Origin: Aidingimonas lacisalsi
GTDB taxonomy: Bacteria > Pseudomonadota > Gammaproteobacteria > Pseudomonadales > Halomonadaceae
Assembly (NCBI RefSeq): GCF_008079445.1
Contig: NZ_VRYH01000004.1
Location: 186,001 to 250,000 of the forward strand
Length of the DNA stretch: 64,000 nucleotides
Reading direction: 5' to 3'
Position numbers and translations under genes: made by a program. Shown in pieces: positions 57,418 through 64,000 of this stretch. The number at the start of each line of letters is the position of its first letter. Position 1 is the first letter of the stretch. The notes below the pieces were generated by a model, which saw only the letters and a list, made by a program, of their open reading frames with translations, did no database searches and had not been told where the DNA came from.

Positions 57418-60165
57418 TTGGGAACGCGTTTTCTACGACACTTCCTTGAACCGCAGAGCCTGGTCGTGATCGGTGCGTCGGAAAAAGCTTACTCCATGGG
57501 GGGATTGGTCATCTGCAACCTCCAGGAAGGCGGTTTCCCAGGGCGGCTGCATGTCGTCAATCCCAAAGGGTATGCCGACGTCTATGGTGTGCCTTGCGCC
57601 AAGCGCGTAGCCGAATTGCCCTATGTGCCGGACATGGCGGTCATATGTTCTCCTGTAGCCACGGTTCCCGAGTTGATCGAAGCGCTGGGGCGTTTTGGTG
57701 TCCGGGCCGCCATGGTGCTTTCGGGCGGCGCCTTCCTCGATGATCGGGGCGAGGATGGTGGTTCGATTCGTGAACGCATGTTGAAAGCCGCCCGTCGCTC
57801 GGGCATTCGCGTGCTGGGACCGGAATGTCTGGGCGTGATCGTGCCTGGCCGCAAGCTCAATGCGACTTATGCCAGTCAACCGGTCAAGCCTGGGCGGGTT
57901 GCCTACCTCGGACAATCGGGCATGCTAGGCAATGCCATGATCGATTGGGCTGCCGGCCGAGGCATCGGTTTTTCGCACTTGGTGACGCTGGGGGATAGTA
58001 TCGATGTGCTGATCCCTGACTTGATCGACTATATCAACCAGCACTCCCCGAGCCAGGCCATCCTGTTGCATCTGGAACGTATCCATGATGCATTGCACTT
58101 CATGACGGCGCTTCGTGAAGCGTCACGCAATCGACTGGTATTGGCCATCAAGAGCGGTCGGACACACCAGTCGGAGCTGTCCGGTTTGCCACCGACGCCG
58201 GGTGTCGACAATCGGGATGTCATCGTCGATGCCGCATTGGCCAGGGCAGGGGTCGTACGCGTCGATGACTCCGATGAACTGTTTGATGCGCTGGAAACGC
58301 TTTCCCGTATGAAACCCCTGCGTGGAGATCGCCTGGCCATTGTGTCCAACGGTCTCGGGCCGGCGCTTCTGGCCATCGACAAATTGATCAATGCAGGAGG
58401 TAAACTCGCCACGTTCGATGTGTCCACACGTGACGGCTTGCTCAAAGACGATGTGGACATGAGTCTGCCGGGCAGCAACCCAGTAGATTTGGGCGGTAAC
58501 GCCACACCACAGAGTTTCGTCGATGCACTGACTGTCGTGGCGAAGGATCCCAATGTCGATGCGGTACTCGTGGTTCATGCACCAACACGCCTTGCTCCAT
58601 CGAAGACGACCGCGGAAGCCCTCATTGCCAACCGCAAGCATTTCAAGCGGAACTTGCTGACCAGTTGGATGGGGTTGGAGGAAGCTCTGGCGGCACGCCA
58701 TGAAAGCAACCTGGCAGGCATTCCCACCTACATTTCCCCAGAGAAGGCAGTCAAGGCCTTCATGCATATGGTGGATTACCAGCGTGTACAGACGCTACTT
58801 CAGGCAACGCCGCCCAGTTTACCGTTTGCCACGACGGCAGAAATTCGCAACCGTTGCCATGACTTGATCGCCGAAGCCAAGGCATTGGGACATTCTAGCC
58901 TGACACATTCACAAACCGCGATGGTGCTCGCTGCCTACGGTGTGGCTACTGCGACCAGCCGCTATGCCACGACGGCCGAGGAGGGGGCGGCGATCGCTGC
59001 CAAATTCAATGGCCGGCTGGCCGTGAAGATCGTTCATGCGTACAACTGTGTACCGTATCGGTATCGACGCCATCCGCATAAATTGTCTTCGGGGTTACTT
59101 CAGGATCTGGAAACACCAGAGCAAGTGGCTGAAGGTATCCATCGTCTCAGCGCCAAGGTGCATGAGAAATTTCCGGACAGCGAAGTGCATGAATACTGCC
59201 TGCAACCCATGCTACGCGGCAGACACTCACTGCAATTGTGCACCGGTATCACCAGGGATCCGGTCTTTGGTCCTGTCATCGTGTTCGGTATTGGTGGTTA
59301 CAAGGTCAATGTGATGGCCGATCGGCATGTGGCATTGCCGCCTTTGAACATGACACTCGCTAACGACTTGATTGCCAGCACGCATGCTTCGCGCCTGATT
59401 CACGAACACTCACGTGACCCGGAACGAGATATTCATCGGATTGGGCAACTATTGGTCAAGCTGTCGCAAATGGCATCGGACATGCCCGAATTGCGAGGGC
59501 TAGAGATCAATCCACTGTTGCTCAATCGCGAGGGCCTGAGCGCGGTGGATTTTGCGATGGATCTTGGCCCACCATCACGCCATGCCATCATGCCTTACCC
59601 CGAAGAGTTGCGGGAGTGGGTAACGCTGGATAACGGCATGCGTGTAGAGGTACGTCCGATACGTGCGGAAGATGCGCCCTTGATCACGAATTTTCATACC
59701 CAGCTTTCTGAAGAAAGCATTCGTTTTCGCTATTTTCAGCACAAGACAGACCTGAGCAAGCGTGAGTTATCCCGCTTGGCCCATATCAATTACGATCGAC
59801 AAATGGCCTTCATCGCCGAGCATGAACGGGAGGATGGACAACCGGAAATGCTTGGTGTCGTGCGTGTCTGGAACGATCCTGACAACATTCGTACCGAATT
59901 CTCGGTCATCATCCGGGATGACCTGCATGGTGTCGGGTTGGGCAGCCTTCTGATGAACAAAATGATCCGTTATTGCACCAATGTCGGCACGCTGGAGATG
60001 GAGGGGAAGGTGATGCTCGATAATCACCCCATGCGTGCACTGATGAAGCATCTAGGTTTTCGTATGCGCTACAACATGGAGGAGCAGGTCGTCGATGTCA
60101 GCTTGCGCCTGAATGAGCCCGAGACGGATTGGCAACGCCACCGTCTCGAGAGCCGGCCGGATTAG
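57418..60165 (+). CDS. Pat/YfiQ-type protein lysine acetyltransferase (ADP-forming acyl-CoA synthetase-like plus GNAT)
   Basis: 915-residue cytoplasmic fusion. N-terminal CoA-binding and ligase parts of ADP-forming acetyl-CoA synthetase (PQSLVVIGASEKAYSMGGLV, VLGPECLGVIVPG, LGQSGMLGNAMIDWAAGRGI), an ATP-grasp region (~470-700), then a GNAT domain at ~735-890 (RPIRAEDAPLITNFHTQLSE, GVGLGSLLMNKMIRYCTNVG). This matches E. coli YfiQ/Salmonella Pat, which acetylate lysines of acetyl-CoA synthetase and other enzymes. The catalytic His of the ligase is not obvious, as in Pat. Starts with TTG preceded by GGGAG. Divergent from the deacetylase gene. Confidence 0.92.
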   Translation: MGTRFLRHFLEPQSLVVIGASEKAYSMGGLVICNLQEGGFPGRLHVVNPKGYADVYGVPCAKRVAELPYVPDMAVICSPVATVPELIEALGRFGVRAAMVLSGGAFLDDRGEDGGSIRERMLKAARRSGIRVLGPECLGVIVPGRKLNATYASQPVKPGRVAYLGQSGMLGNAMIDWAAGRGIGFSHLVTLGDSIDVLIPDLIDYINQHSPSQAILLHLERIHDALHFMTALREASRNRLVLAIKSGRTHQSELSGLPPTPGVDNRDVIVDAALARAGVVRVDDSDELFDALETLSRMKPLRGDRLAIVSNGLGPALLAIDKLINAGGKLATFDVSTRDGLLKDDVDMSLPGSNPVDLGGNATPQSFVDALTVVAKDPNVDAVLVVHAPTRLAPSKTTAEALIANRKHFKRNLLTSWMGLEEALAARHESNLAGIPTYISPEKAVKAFMHMVDYQRVQTLLQATPPSLPFATTAEIRNRCHDLIAEAKALGHSSLTHSQTAMVLAAYGVATATSRYATTAEEGAAIAAKFNGRLAVKIVHAYNCVPYRYRRHPHKLSSGLLQDLETPEQVAEGIHRLSAKVHEKFPDSEVHEYCLQPMLRGRHSLQLCTGITRDPVFGPVIVFGIGGYKVNVMADRHVALPPLNMTLANDLIASTHASRLIHEHSRDPERDIHRIGQLLVKLSQMASDMPELRGLEINPLLLNREGLSAVDFAMDLGPPSRHAIMPYPEELREWVTLDNGMRVEVRPIRAEDAPLITNFHTQLSEESIRFRYFQHKTDLSKRELSRLAHINYDRQMAFIAEHEREDGQPEMLGVVRVWNDPDNIRTEFSVIIRDDLHGVGLGSLLMNKMIRYCTNVGTLEMEGKVMLDNHPMRALMKHLGFRMRYNMEEQVVDVSLRLNEPETDWQRHRLESRPD

Positions 60166-60250
60166 CCGATTACGGTAGCGTTGGTAGACAGGCGAGACAG
60201 CCCGCGAACCGACAAGCTATGATACCCCACTGTGCCGATATCCCGGTTGA

Positions 60251-60274
60251 TCATCAAATGTTCTGATTTGATGA
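60251..60274. promoter_or_regulatory. Inverted-repeat operator overlapping the proVWX -35 element
   Basis: TCATCAAA (60251-60258) and TTTGATGA (60267-60274) are perfect 8-bp arms around an 8-base spacer. The right arm overlaps the -35 hexamer of the promoter at 60268-60296, so a repressor bound here would block polymerase. MarR- or BetI-like regulators of osmolyte genes bind similar dyads, but no regulator gene is adjacent. Confidence 0.55.
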
Positions 60275-60296
60275 GCCTCCAATAAAAAATTATGAT
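60268..60296 (+). promoter_or_regulatory. Sigma-70-type promoter of proVWX
   Basis: TTGATG (60268-60273), a 17-base AT-rich spacer and TATGAT (60291-60296) form a good consensus pair about 134 bases upstream of proV. The AT-rich spacer and A-tract (AATAAAAAAT) fit an osmoregulated or supercoiling-sensitive promoter. Confidence 0.65.
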
Positions 60297-60429
60297 ACGC
60301 GCCAGAATAATGGATAGACGAAAACGCGTTCTGCCCGAAGCAGCACGATAGGGTGGTATTGGTACGCAAGGGAAGGGGAAGATCACGTCTTCTCGTGCGT
60401 GCCTGGAAATGGCATAACAGGCAAATCAG

Positions 60430-61632
60430 ATGACCGACACACAATCCGTGAAGATCAAGGTCCGAAACTTGAGCAAGGTCTTCGGGAGCAACCCGAAGAA
60501 AGGTCTCGAGTTACGCGACCAGGGCTTGAAACGTCCCGAGATATTCGAAAAGACCGGCCTGACATTAGGGCTCTCCAAGATAGACTTCGATGTCCATGAG
60601 GGTGAGTTGCTGGTGATCATGGGACTGTCCGGTTCCGGCAAATCCACTCTGATCCGTTGCCTCAATCGCTTGATCGAGCCGACCGAAGGCGAAATCGTCA
60701 TCGATGGAGAGGATATCCCGCAACTCAGCGACAAAGAACTGCTGGAGTGTCGTCGTCGGCATTTTTCCATGGTTTTTCAGAACTTTGCACTGTTTCCTCA
60801 CCGTACAGTGCAGCAGAATGCTGAGTATGGCTTGGAAATCCGTGGGGTAGCGAAAGAAGAGCGCGCCGAAAAGGCCAGGAACTCCCTTAAACAAGTTGGA
60901 CTAGATGGGTGGGAAGACGCGTTGCCTAACCAGCTATCCGGTGGCATGCAACAGCGTGTCGGTCTGGCCAGGGCGCTGGCCAATGATTCCACCGTGTTGC
61001 TGATGGATGAGGCCTTTTCCGCACTTGATCCCTTGATCCGCAAGGATATGCAGCAGGAACTGCTGGAATTACAACATCGCATGAAGAAGACGACTGTCTT
61101 CATCACGCACGATCTGGACGAAGCACTGAACATCGGTGATCGCATCATTCTGCTCAAGGATGGCGAAATCGTGCAGATCGGTACGCCCGAACAAATTCTG
61201 ACTCAGCCTGCCGATGAGTATGTCGAGCGCTTCATAGAAGGCGTGGATATGTCGCGCATCCTGACCGCGCGCAATGCCATGCGTCCGGTACGAGCGACGG
61301 CCAGAGAAGACGATGGTCCTCGCACTGTGCTTCGCAAGATGAGCGAAAACGGCCTGGATTCCATCTATGTGACCAGTCGTGAGCGCAAATTGCTGGGGCT
61401 TGTCGAGGTCGATGCCGCTGACCAGGCGACCAAAGAGGGCAAGCAGGATATCAGCAGCGTGTGGCATCAGGACTTTGCCTGTGTCGGCCCCGATGAGCCA
61501 TTGCACAATCTTTTTGCCATGTTCAGCGAGAAGAGCTTCCCCATCGCTGTCGTGGATGAGGATAAACGTCTACTCGGCGTTGTGGTGAAAGGCGCCGTAT
61601 TGGCTGAACTGGCAGAATCAGGAGACAACTGA
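60430..61632 (+). CDS. proV: Glycine betaine/proline ABC transporter ATP-binding protein ProV
   Basis: 400-residue ATPase of the ProU importer. Walker A GLSGSGKST (about residues 62-70), signature LSGGMQQRVGLARAL, Walker B VLLMDEAFSALDP and FITHDLDEAL are present. The C-terminal ~120 residues hold two CBS domains (VRATAREDDGPRTVLRKMSE, FPIAVVDEDKRLLGVVVKGA), the osmosensing part of OpuA/ProV. N-terminus KIKVRNLSKVFGSNPKKGLE is family-typical. Stop overlaps the proW start (TGATG). A promoter and a dyad lie upstream. Confidence 0.94.
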   Translation: MTDTQSVKIKVRNLSKVFGSNPKKGLELRDQGLKRPEIFEKTGLTLGLSKIDFDVHEGELLVIMGLSGSGKSTLIRCLNRLIEPTEGEIVIDGEDIPQLSDKELLECRRRHFSMVFQNFALFPHRTVQQNAEYGLEIRGVAKEERAEKARNSLKQVGLDGWEDALPNQLSGGMQQRVGLARALANDSTVLLMDEAFSALDPLIRKDMQQELLELQHRMKKTTVFITHDLDEALNIGDRIILLKDGEIVQIGTPEQILTQPADEYVERFIEGVDMSRILTARNAMRPVRATAREDDGPRTVLRKMSENGLDSIYVTSRERKLLGLVEVDAADQATKEGKQDISSVWHQDFACVGPDEPLHNLFAMFSEKSFPIAVVDEDKRLLGVVVKGAVLAELAESGDN

Positions 61633-62453
61633 TGGAATTTCCACGCATTCCGCTGGGTCAGTGGATTGAAGGCGGACTAGACTTTCTGACATCGGAATAC
61701 TCGGTGGTTACTCGTGCTATCTCGCGTGTCACACAGACCGGCATCGAAGCTCTCAACGACAGTTTGATGTGGTTGCCGGAATGGGTACTGATGGCACTCA
61801 TTGCCTTGCTTAGCTGGAAAGTCGCCGGTACCCGGCTAGCCATTGGCGCCGCGGCAGGCTTGGCATTGATCTGGAATCTGGAACTCTGGGATCCCATGAT
61901 CGAGTCGTTGACTCTCGTCGTCATTGCCACGCTCGTGGCTGTGTCGATCGCGCTTCCAGTCGGTATCGCTGCCGCGTTGTCCGAGCGTTTGTATCGCACG
62001 CTGATGCCGGTACTCGACTTCATGCAGACGATGCCAGCGTTCGTCTACCTCATACCTGCCATTCCTTTCTTCGGTATCGGGTCGGTATCGGCGATCTTCG
62101 CGACGGTCATTTTCTCCATGCCACCGGCCATCCGCTTCACGACGCTGGGGATACGCCAAGTCCCCACGGAGTTGATTGAAGCAGCCGACGCATTCGGGTC
62201 GACTCGTAAACAGAAATTGCTCAAGGTGCAATTGCCACTGTCTTTGCCTACAGTGATGGCAGGTATCAACCAAACCATCATGCTGGCGTTATCGATGGTC
62301 GTGATTGCGGCCATGATCGGTGCCGATGGGCTCGGTAACGAAGTATGGCGGGCTATTCAACGGCTGCGTCCGGGTGATGGCTTTGAAGCTGGTATTGCCG
62401 TGGTCATATTGGCAATGATCCTGGATCGCCTGACCCAGGCGTTACGCAAGTGA
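61632..62453 (+). CDS. proW: Glycine betaine/proline ABC transporter permease ProW
   Basis: 273-residue inner-membrane permease. An amphipathic N-terminal part (PLGQWIEGGLDFLTSEYSVV) precedes about six helices; MQTMPAFVYLIPAIPFFGIG, FTTLGIRQVPTELIEAADAF-GS and the ATPase loop STRKQKLLKVQLPLSLPTVM are ProW hallmarks. It is shorter than E. coli ProW (~354 residues, longer N-terminal tail), as in most non-enteric ProW proteins. Coupled to proV by a TGATG overlap. A self-complementary GACGCCCGGGCGTC spans its stop codon. Confidence 0.93.
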   Translation: MEFPRIPLGQWIEGGLDFLTSEYSVVTRAISRVTQTGIEALNDSLMWLPEWVLMALIALLSWKVAGTRLAIGAAAGLALIWNLELWDPMIESLTLVVIATLVAVSIALPVGIAAALSERLYRTLMPVLDFMQTMPAFVYLIPAIPFFGIGSVSAIFATVIFSMPPAIRFTTLGIRQVPTELIEAADAFGSTRKQKLLKVQLPLSLPTVMAGINQTIMLALSMVVIAAMIGADGLGNEVWRAIQRLRPGDGFEAGIAVVILAMILDRLTQALRK

Positions 62454-62609
62454 CGCCCGGGCGTCGAGTAACGGCTGACCATTCCTGGACTTAACCACCG
62501 AATAAGATGCAGGATACATCAGTACCGATCAGAACCAAGTAGTAGGGGAGCGGTTCGCATCTCGAGCCGCTCAATACGAAGCATGGAGCAAGATAAGGAG
62601 AGGTACGCA

Positions 62610-63485
62610 ATGTTGACACAAACCCCCAAGCCTATGGCCATGCGTTATAGCGCACTGGCTCTTGCCGCTGGTCTCGGCCTGGCAGCCGGTTCGGCGCATG
62701 CGCAAGAGGACAAGGGAACGGTGGAACTGGCCTATGTGGAGTGGTCCTCCGAGGTTGCTTCTACCAATGTGGTCCGTGCCGTGTTGGAACAGCAAGGCTA
62801 TGATGTCGAGATTAATTCTCTGTCAGCCTCCGCCATGTGGCAGGCAATCGCTCATGACGATGCCGATGCGATGGTTGCTGCCTGGTTGCCGACGACGCAC
62901 GAGAATTATCTGGAGCAGACCAAGGACGATGTCGAGGATCTCGGCCCCAATTTTGAAGGCACCAAACTGGGACTGGTAGTACCGGCGGATTCTGACCTCG
63001 AGTCCATTGAAGATATCAACGATCACGCTGACGAGCTTAACGGTGAGATTATCGGAATCGATCCGGGTGCCGGCCTGATGTCTCAGACGGAAACAGTGCT
63101 TGAAGAGTACGATCTCGATGTCGATTTGCGTAGCGGCAGTGGTGCGACCATGACCTCATCACTGAGCACGGCGATCGAGAACGACGAGCCTATCGTCGTC
63201 ACGGGTTGGACACCTCACTGGATGTTCTCTCGTTGGGAACTGAAGTATCTCGACGATCCGCAAAATGTGTATGGTGACGCTGAACGGATCCATACCGTGG
63301 TTCGTAAAGGGTTGAAAGAGGATATGCCTGAAGCCTACGCAATCCTTGATAACTTCGAGTGGACTCCGGAGCAAATGGGCGAAGTCATGCTCATGAACCA
63401 GGAAGAGGATGCCGATCCCTACGAGAATGCCAAGCAGTGGGTCGAAAACAACCAGGATGTCGTGGAAGAGTGGTTGGCCGATTAA
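62610..63485 (+). CDS. proX: Glycine betaine-binding periplasmic protein ProX-like
   Basis: 291 residues. ATG 62610 is chosen because AAGGAG lies nine bases upstream; ATG 62583 would add nine residues. Signal peptide runs to about AAGSAHAQ (residue 32). The mature protein is strongly acidic, as in halophiles. OpuAC domain: VELAYVEWSSEVASTNVVRA, AWLPTTHENYLEQTKDD, GIDPGAGLMSQTETVLEEYD, VVTGWTPHWMFSRWELKYLD; the tryptophans in VEWSS, AWLP and GWTPHWMF likely form the aromatic cage for the quaternary amine. Delivers betaine to ProVW. 156 bases after proW. Confidence 0.92.
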   Translation: MLTQTPKPMAMRYSALALAAGLGLAAGSAHAQEDKGTVELAYVEWSSEVASTNVVRAVLEQQGYDVEINSLSASAMWQAIAHDDADAMVAAWLPTTHENYLEQTKDDVEDLGPNFEGTKLGLVVPADSDLESIEDINDHADELNGEIIGIDPGAGLMSQTETVLEEYDLDVDLRSGSGATMTSSLSTAIENDEPIVVTGWTPHWMFSRWELKYLDDPQNVYGDAERIHTVVRKGLKEDMPEAYAILDNFEWTPEQMGEVMLMNQEEDADPYENAKQWVENNQDVVEEWLAD

Positions 63486-63518
63486 TACCCATGATTGTTG
63501 GGAACAGCCATCCAGCAA

Positions 63519-63545
63519 CGAAGCCGGCCAATAGGGCCGGCTTCG
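63519..63545. terminator. Strong hairpin between proX and pdxH
   Basis: CGAAGCCGGCC (63519-63529) pairs perfectly with GGCCGGCTTCG (63535-63545) around AATAG, an 11-bp stem. It lies 33 bases after proX and between convergent genes, so it probably serves both. T-runs are absent on both sides, so termination may depend on other factors. Confidence 0.65.
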
Positions 63546-63580
63546 TCGTTGACGATACTATGTGTTGAGACCCATGCCGG

Positions 63581-64000
63581 TCAGGGCGCCAAGCGGACTT
63601 TCGTCCATTGGTCATCACGGCGCTGGTATCTTATCCGATCATGCAAACGGCTTGGCTGGCCCTGCCAGAACTCGATCATCTCCGGAGTGACACGGTATCC
63701 ACCCCAGTTGGCCGGACGGTCGACTTTCTGATTGTCATAAACCTGTTCAAAGCGCTGACGACGCTCTTCCAGCCAATGTCTATTGGGAATTTCGACGCTT
63801 TGGGTGGCAACCCAGGCACCTAATTGACTACCCCGCGGACGGGTCTCGAAGTAGGCATCCGATTCCTGTTCAGGAATCTGTACTACACTGCCTTCGAGTC
63901 GCACTTGGCGCCCCAGCGAAGGCCACCAGAATACCAGGGCGGCGTGGGGGACGTTTGCCAGCTCACTGCCCTTATGGCTGTGATAGTTGGTATAAAACAC
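63581..64000 (-). CDS. pdxH: Pyridoxamine 5'-phosphate oxidase, C-terminal part (cut by window end)
   Basis: FMN enzyme that makes pyridoxal 5'-phosphate from the pyridoxine or pyridoxamine phosphate. 139 residues are visible, the C-terminal two thirds of a usual ~215. FMN- and substrate-binding text: FYTNYHSHKGSELANVPHAA, QVRLEGSVVQIPEQESDAYF, RPRGSQLGAWVATQSVEI, PANWGGYRVTPEMIEFWQGQ, and the terminal RLHDRIRYQR...WTKVRLAP. The first methionine seen is internal; the true start lies beyond base 64000. Convergent with proX. Confidence 0.94.
   Translation of the reverse strand: MFYTNYHSHKGSELANVPHAALVFWWPSLGRQVRLEGSVVQIPEQESDAYFETRPRGSQLGAWVATQSVEIPNRHWLEERRQRFEQVYDNQKVDRPANWGGYRVTPEMIEFWQGQPSRLHDRIRYQRRDDQWTKVRLAP

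Noticed and set aside
1-64000. CRISPR array, transposase or prophage genes
   Set aside because: No regularly spaced repeats, no transposase-like or phage structural proteins seen; the gene content is typical chromosome.

Overview
The window reads as a contiguous chromosomal piece of a moderately GC-rich gammaproteobacterium. The likeliest family is Halomonadaceae (Halomonas, Kushneria or Chromohalobacter-like). Support comes from two osmoprotectant ABC systems at opposite ends (YehYXW-like and ProVWX), acidic secreted proteins such as ProX, and gammaproteobacterial housekeeping blocks (gloB/mltD, rnhA-dnaQ, tusDCBE, yejABEF, rsuA, sohB). The family assignment is an inference. No insertion sequence, prophage, plasmid gene or CRISPR array was seen, and no gene looks broken. 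The genes at both ends are cut by the window edge.

Layout. 1-2.5 kb: osmoprotectant permease/ATPase/permease. 2.65-9.6 kb: an apparent six-gene operon with branched-chain 2-oxoacid dehydrogenase E1alpha, E1beta and E2, a Hanks-type protein kinase, and 5-oxoprolinase subunits PxpB and PxpC. 9.6-11.7 kb: a CsiR-like regulator divergent from L-2-hydroxyglutarate dehydrogenase. 11.7-16.6 kb: a SulP transporter, then an omega-amino-acid:pyruvate aminotransferase with a CoA-acylating semialdehyde dehydrogenase (beta-alanine catabolism). 17-20.6 kb: an unknown gene, RarD, an omega-amidase and RsuA. 20.7-26.3 kb: the YejABEF peptide importer. 26.4-31.8 kb: MltD, GloB, a methyltransferase, RNase HI, DnaQ, NudC and an SCP2 protein. 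32-38.2 kb: SohB, an ArsR regulator, YhhQ behind a preQ1-I-like riboswitch, a YbfF-like esterase, an orphan NMT1-type binding protein and an NhaP2-type antiporter. 38.3 kb: tRNA-Ser(UGA). 38.8-40.2 kb: a lipoprotein and a Cys-rich secreted protein in a gene-poor stretch. 40.4-44 kb: a phosphatase, YccA, TusDCBE and AcpH. 44-46 kb: MoeA, MoaB and a DUF1244 protein. 46.1-55.6 kb: a molybdenum/tungsten formate dehydrogenase locus with structural subunits, a Tat-target small protein, a TorD-like chaperone, a multi-cluster Fe-S protein, DUF3305/DUF3306 proteins and divergent FdhD. 55.6-60.2 kb: an XRE-cupin regulator, an HDAC-family deacetylase and a divergent Pat-type protein acetyltransferase. 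60.4-63.5 kb: ProVWX. The right edge cuts PdxH.

How the genes fit together. MoeA/MoaB supply cofactor functions relevant to the adjacent formate dehydrogenase. TusDCBE (tRNA sulfur relay) and YhhQ (queuosine precursor uptake) are both wobble-base modification functions. The most intriguing unit is the branched-chain dehydrogenase operon. Its E1alpha keeps the serine-rich loop that is phosphorylated in the animal enzyme, and a Ser/Thr-type kinase is encoded six bases after E2. A bacterial kinase control of this complex is therefore a testable idea. The adjacent acetyltransferase/deacetylase pair suggests a second post-translational control module.
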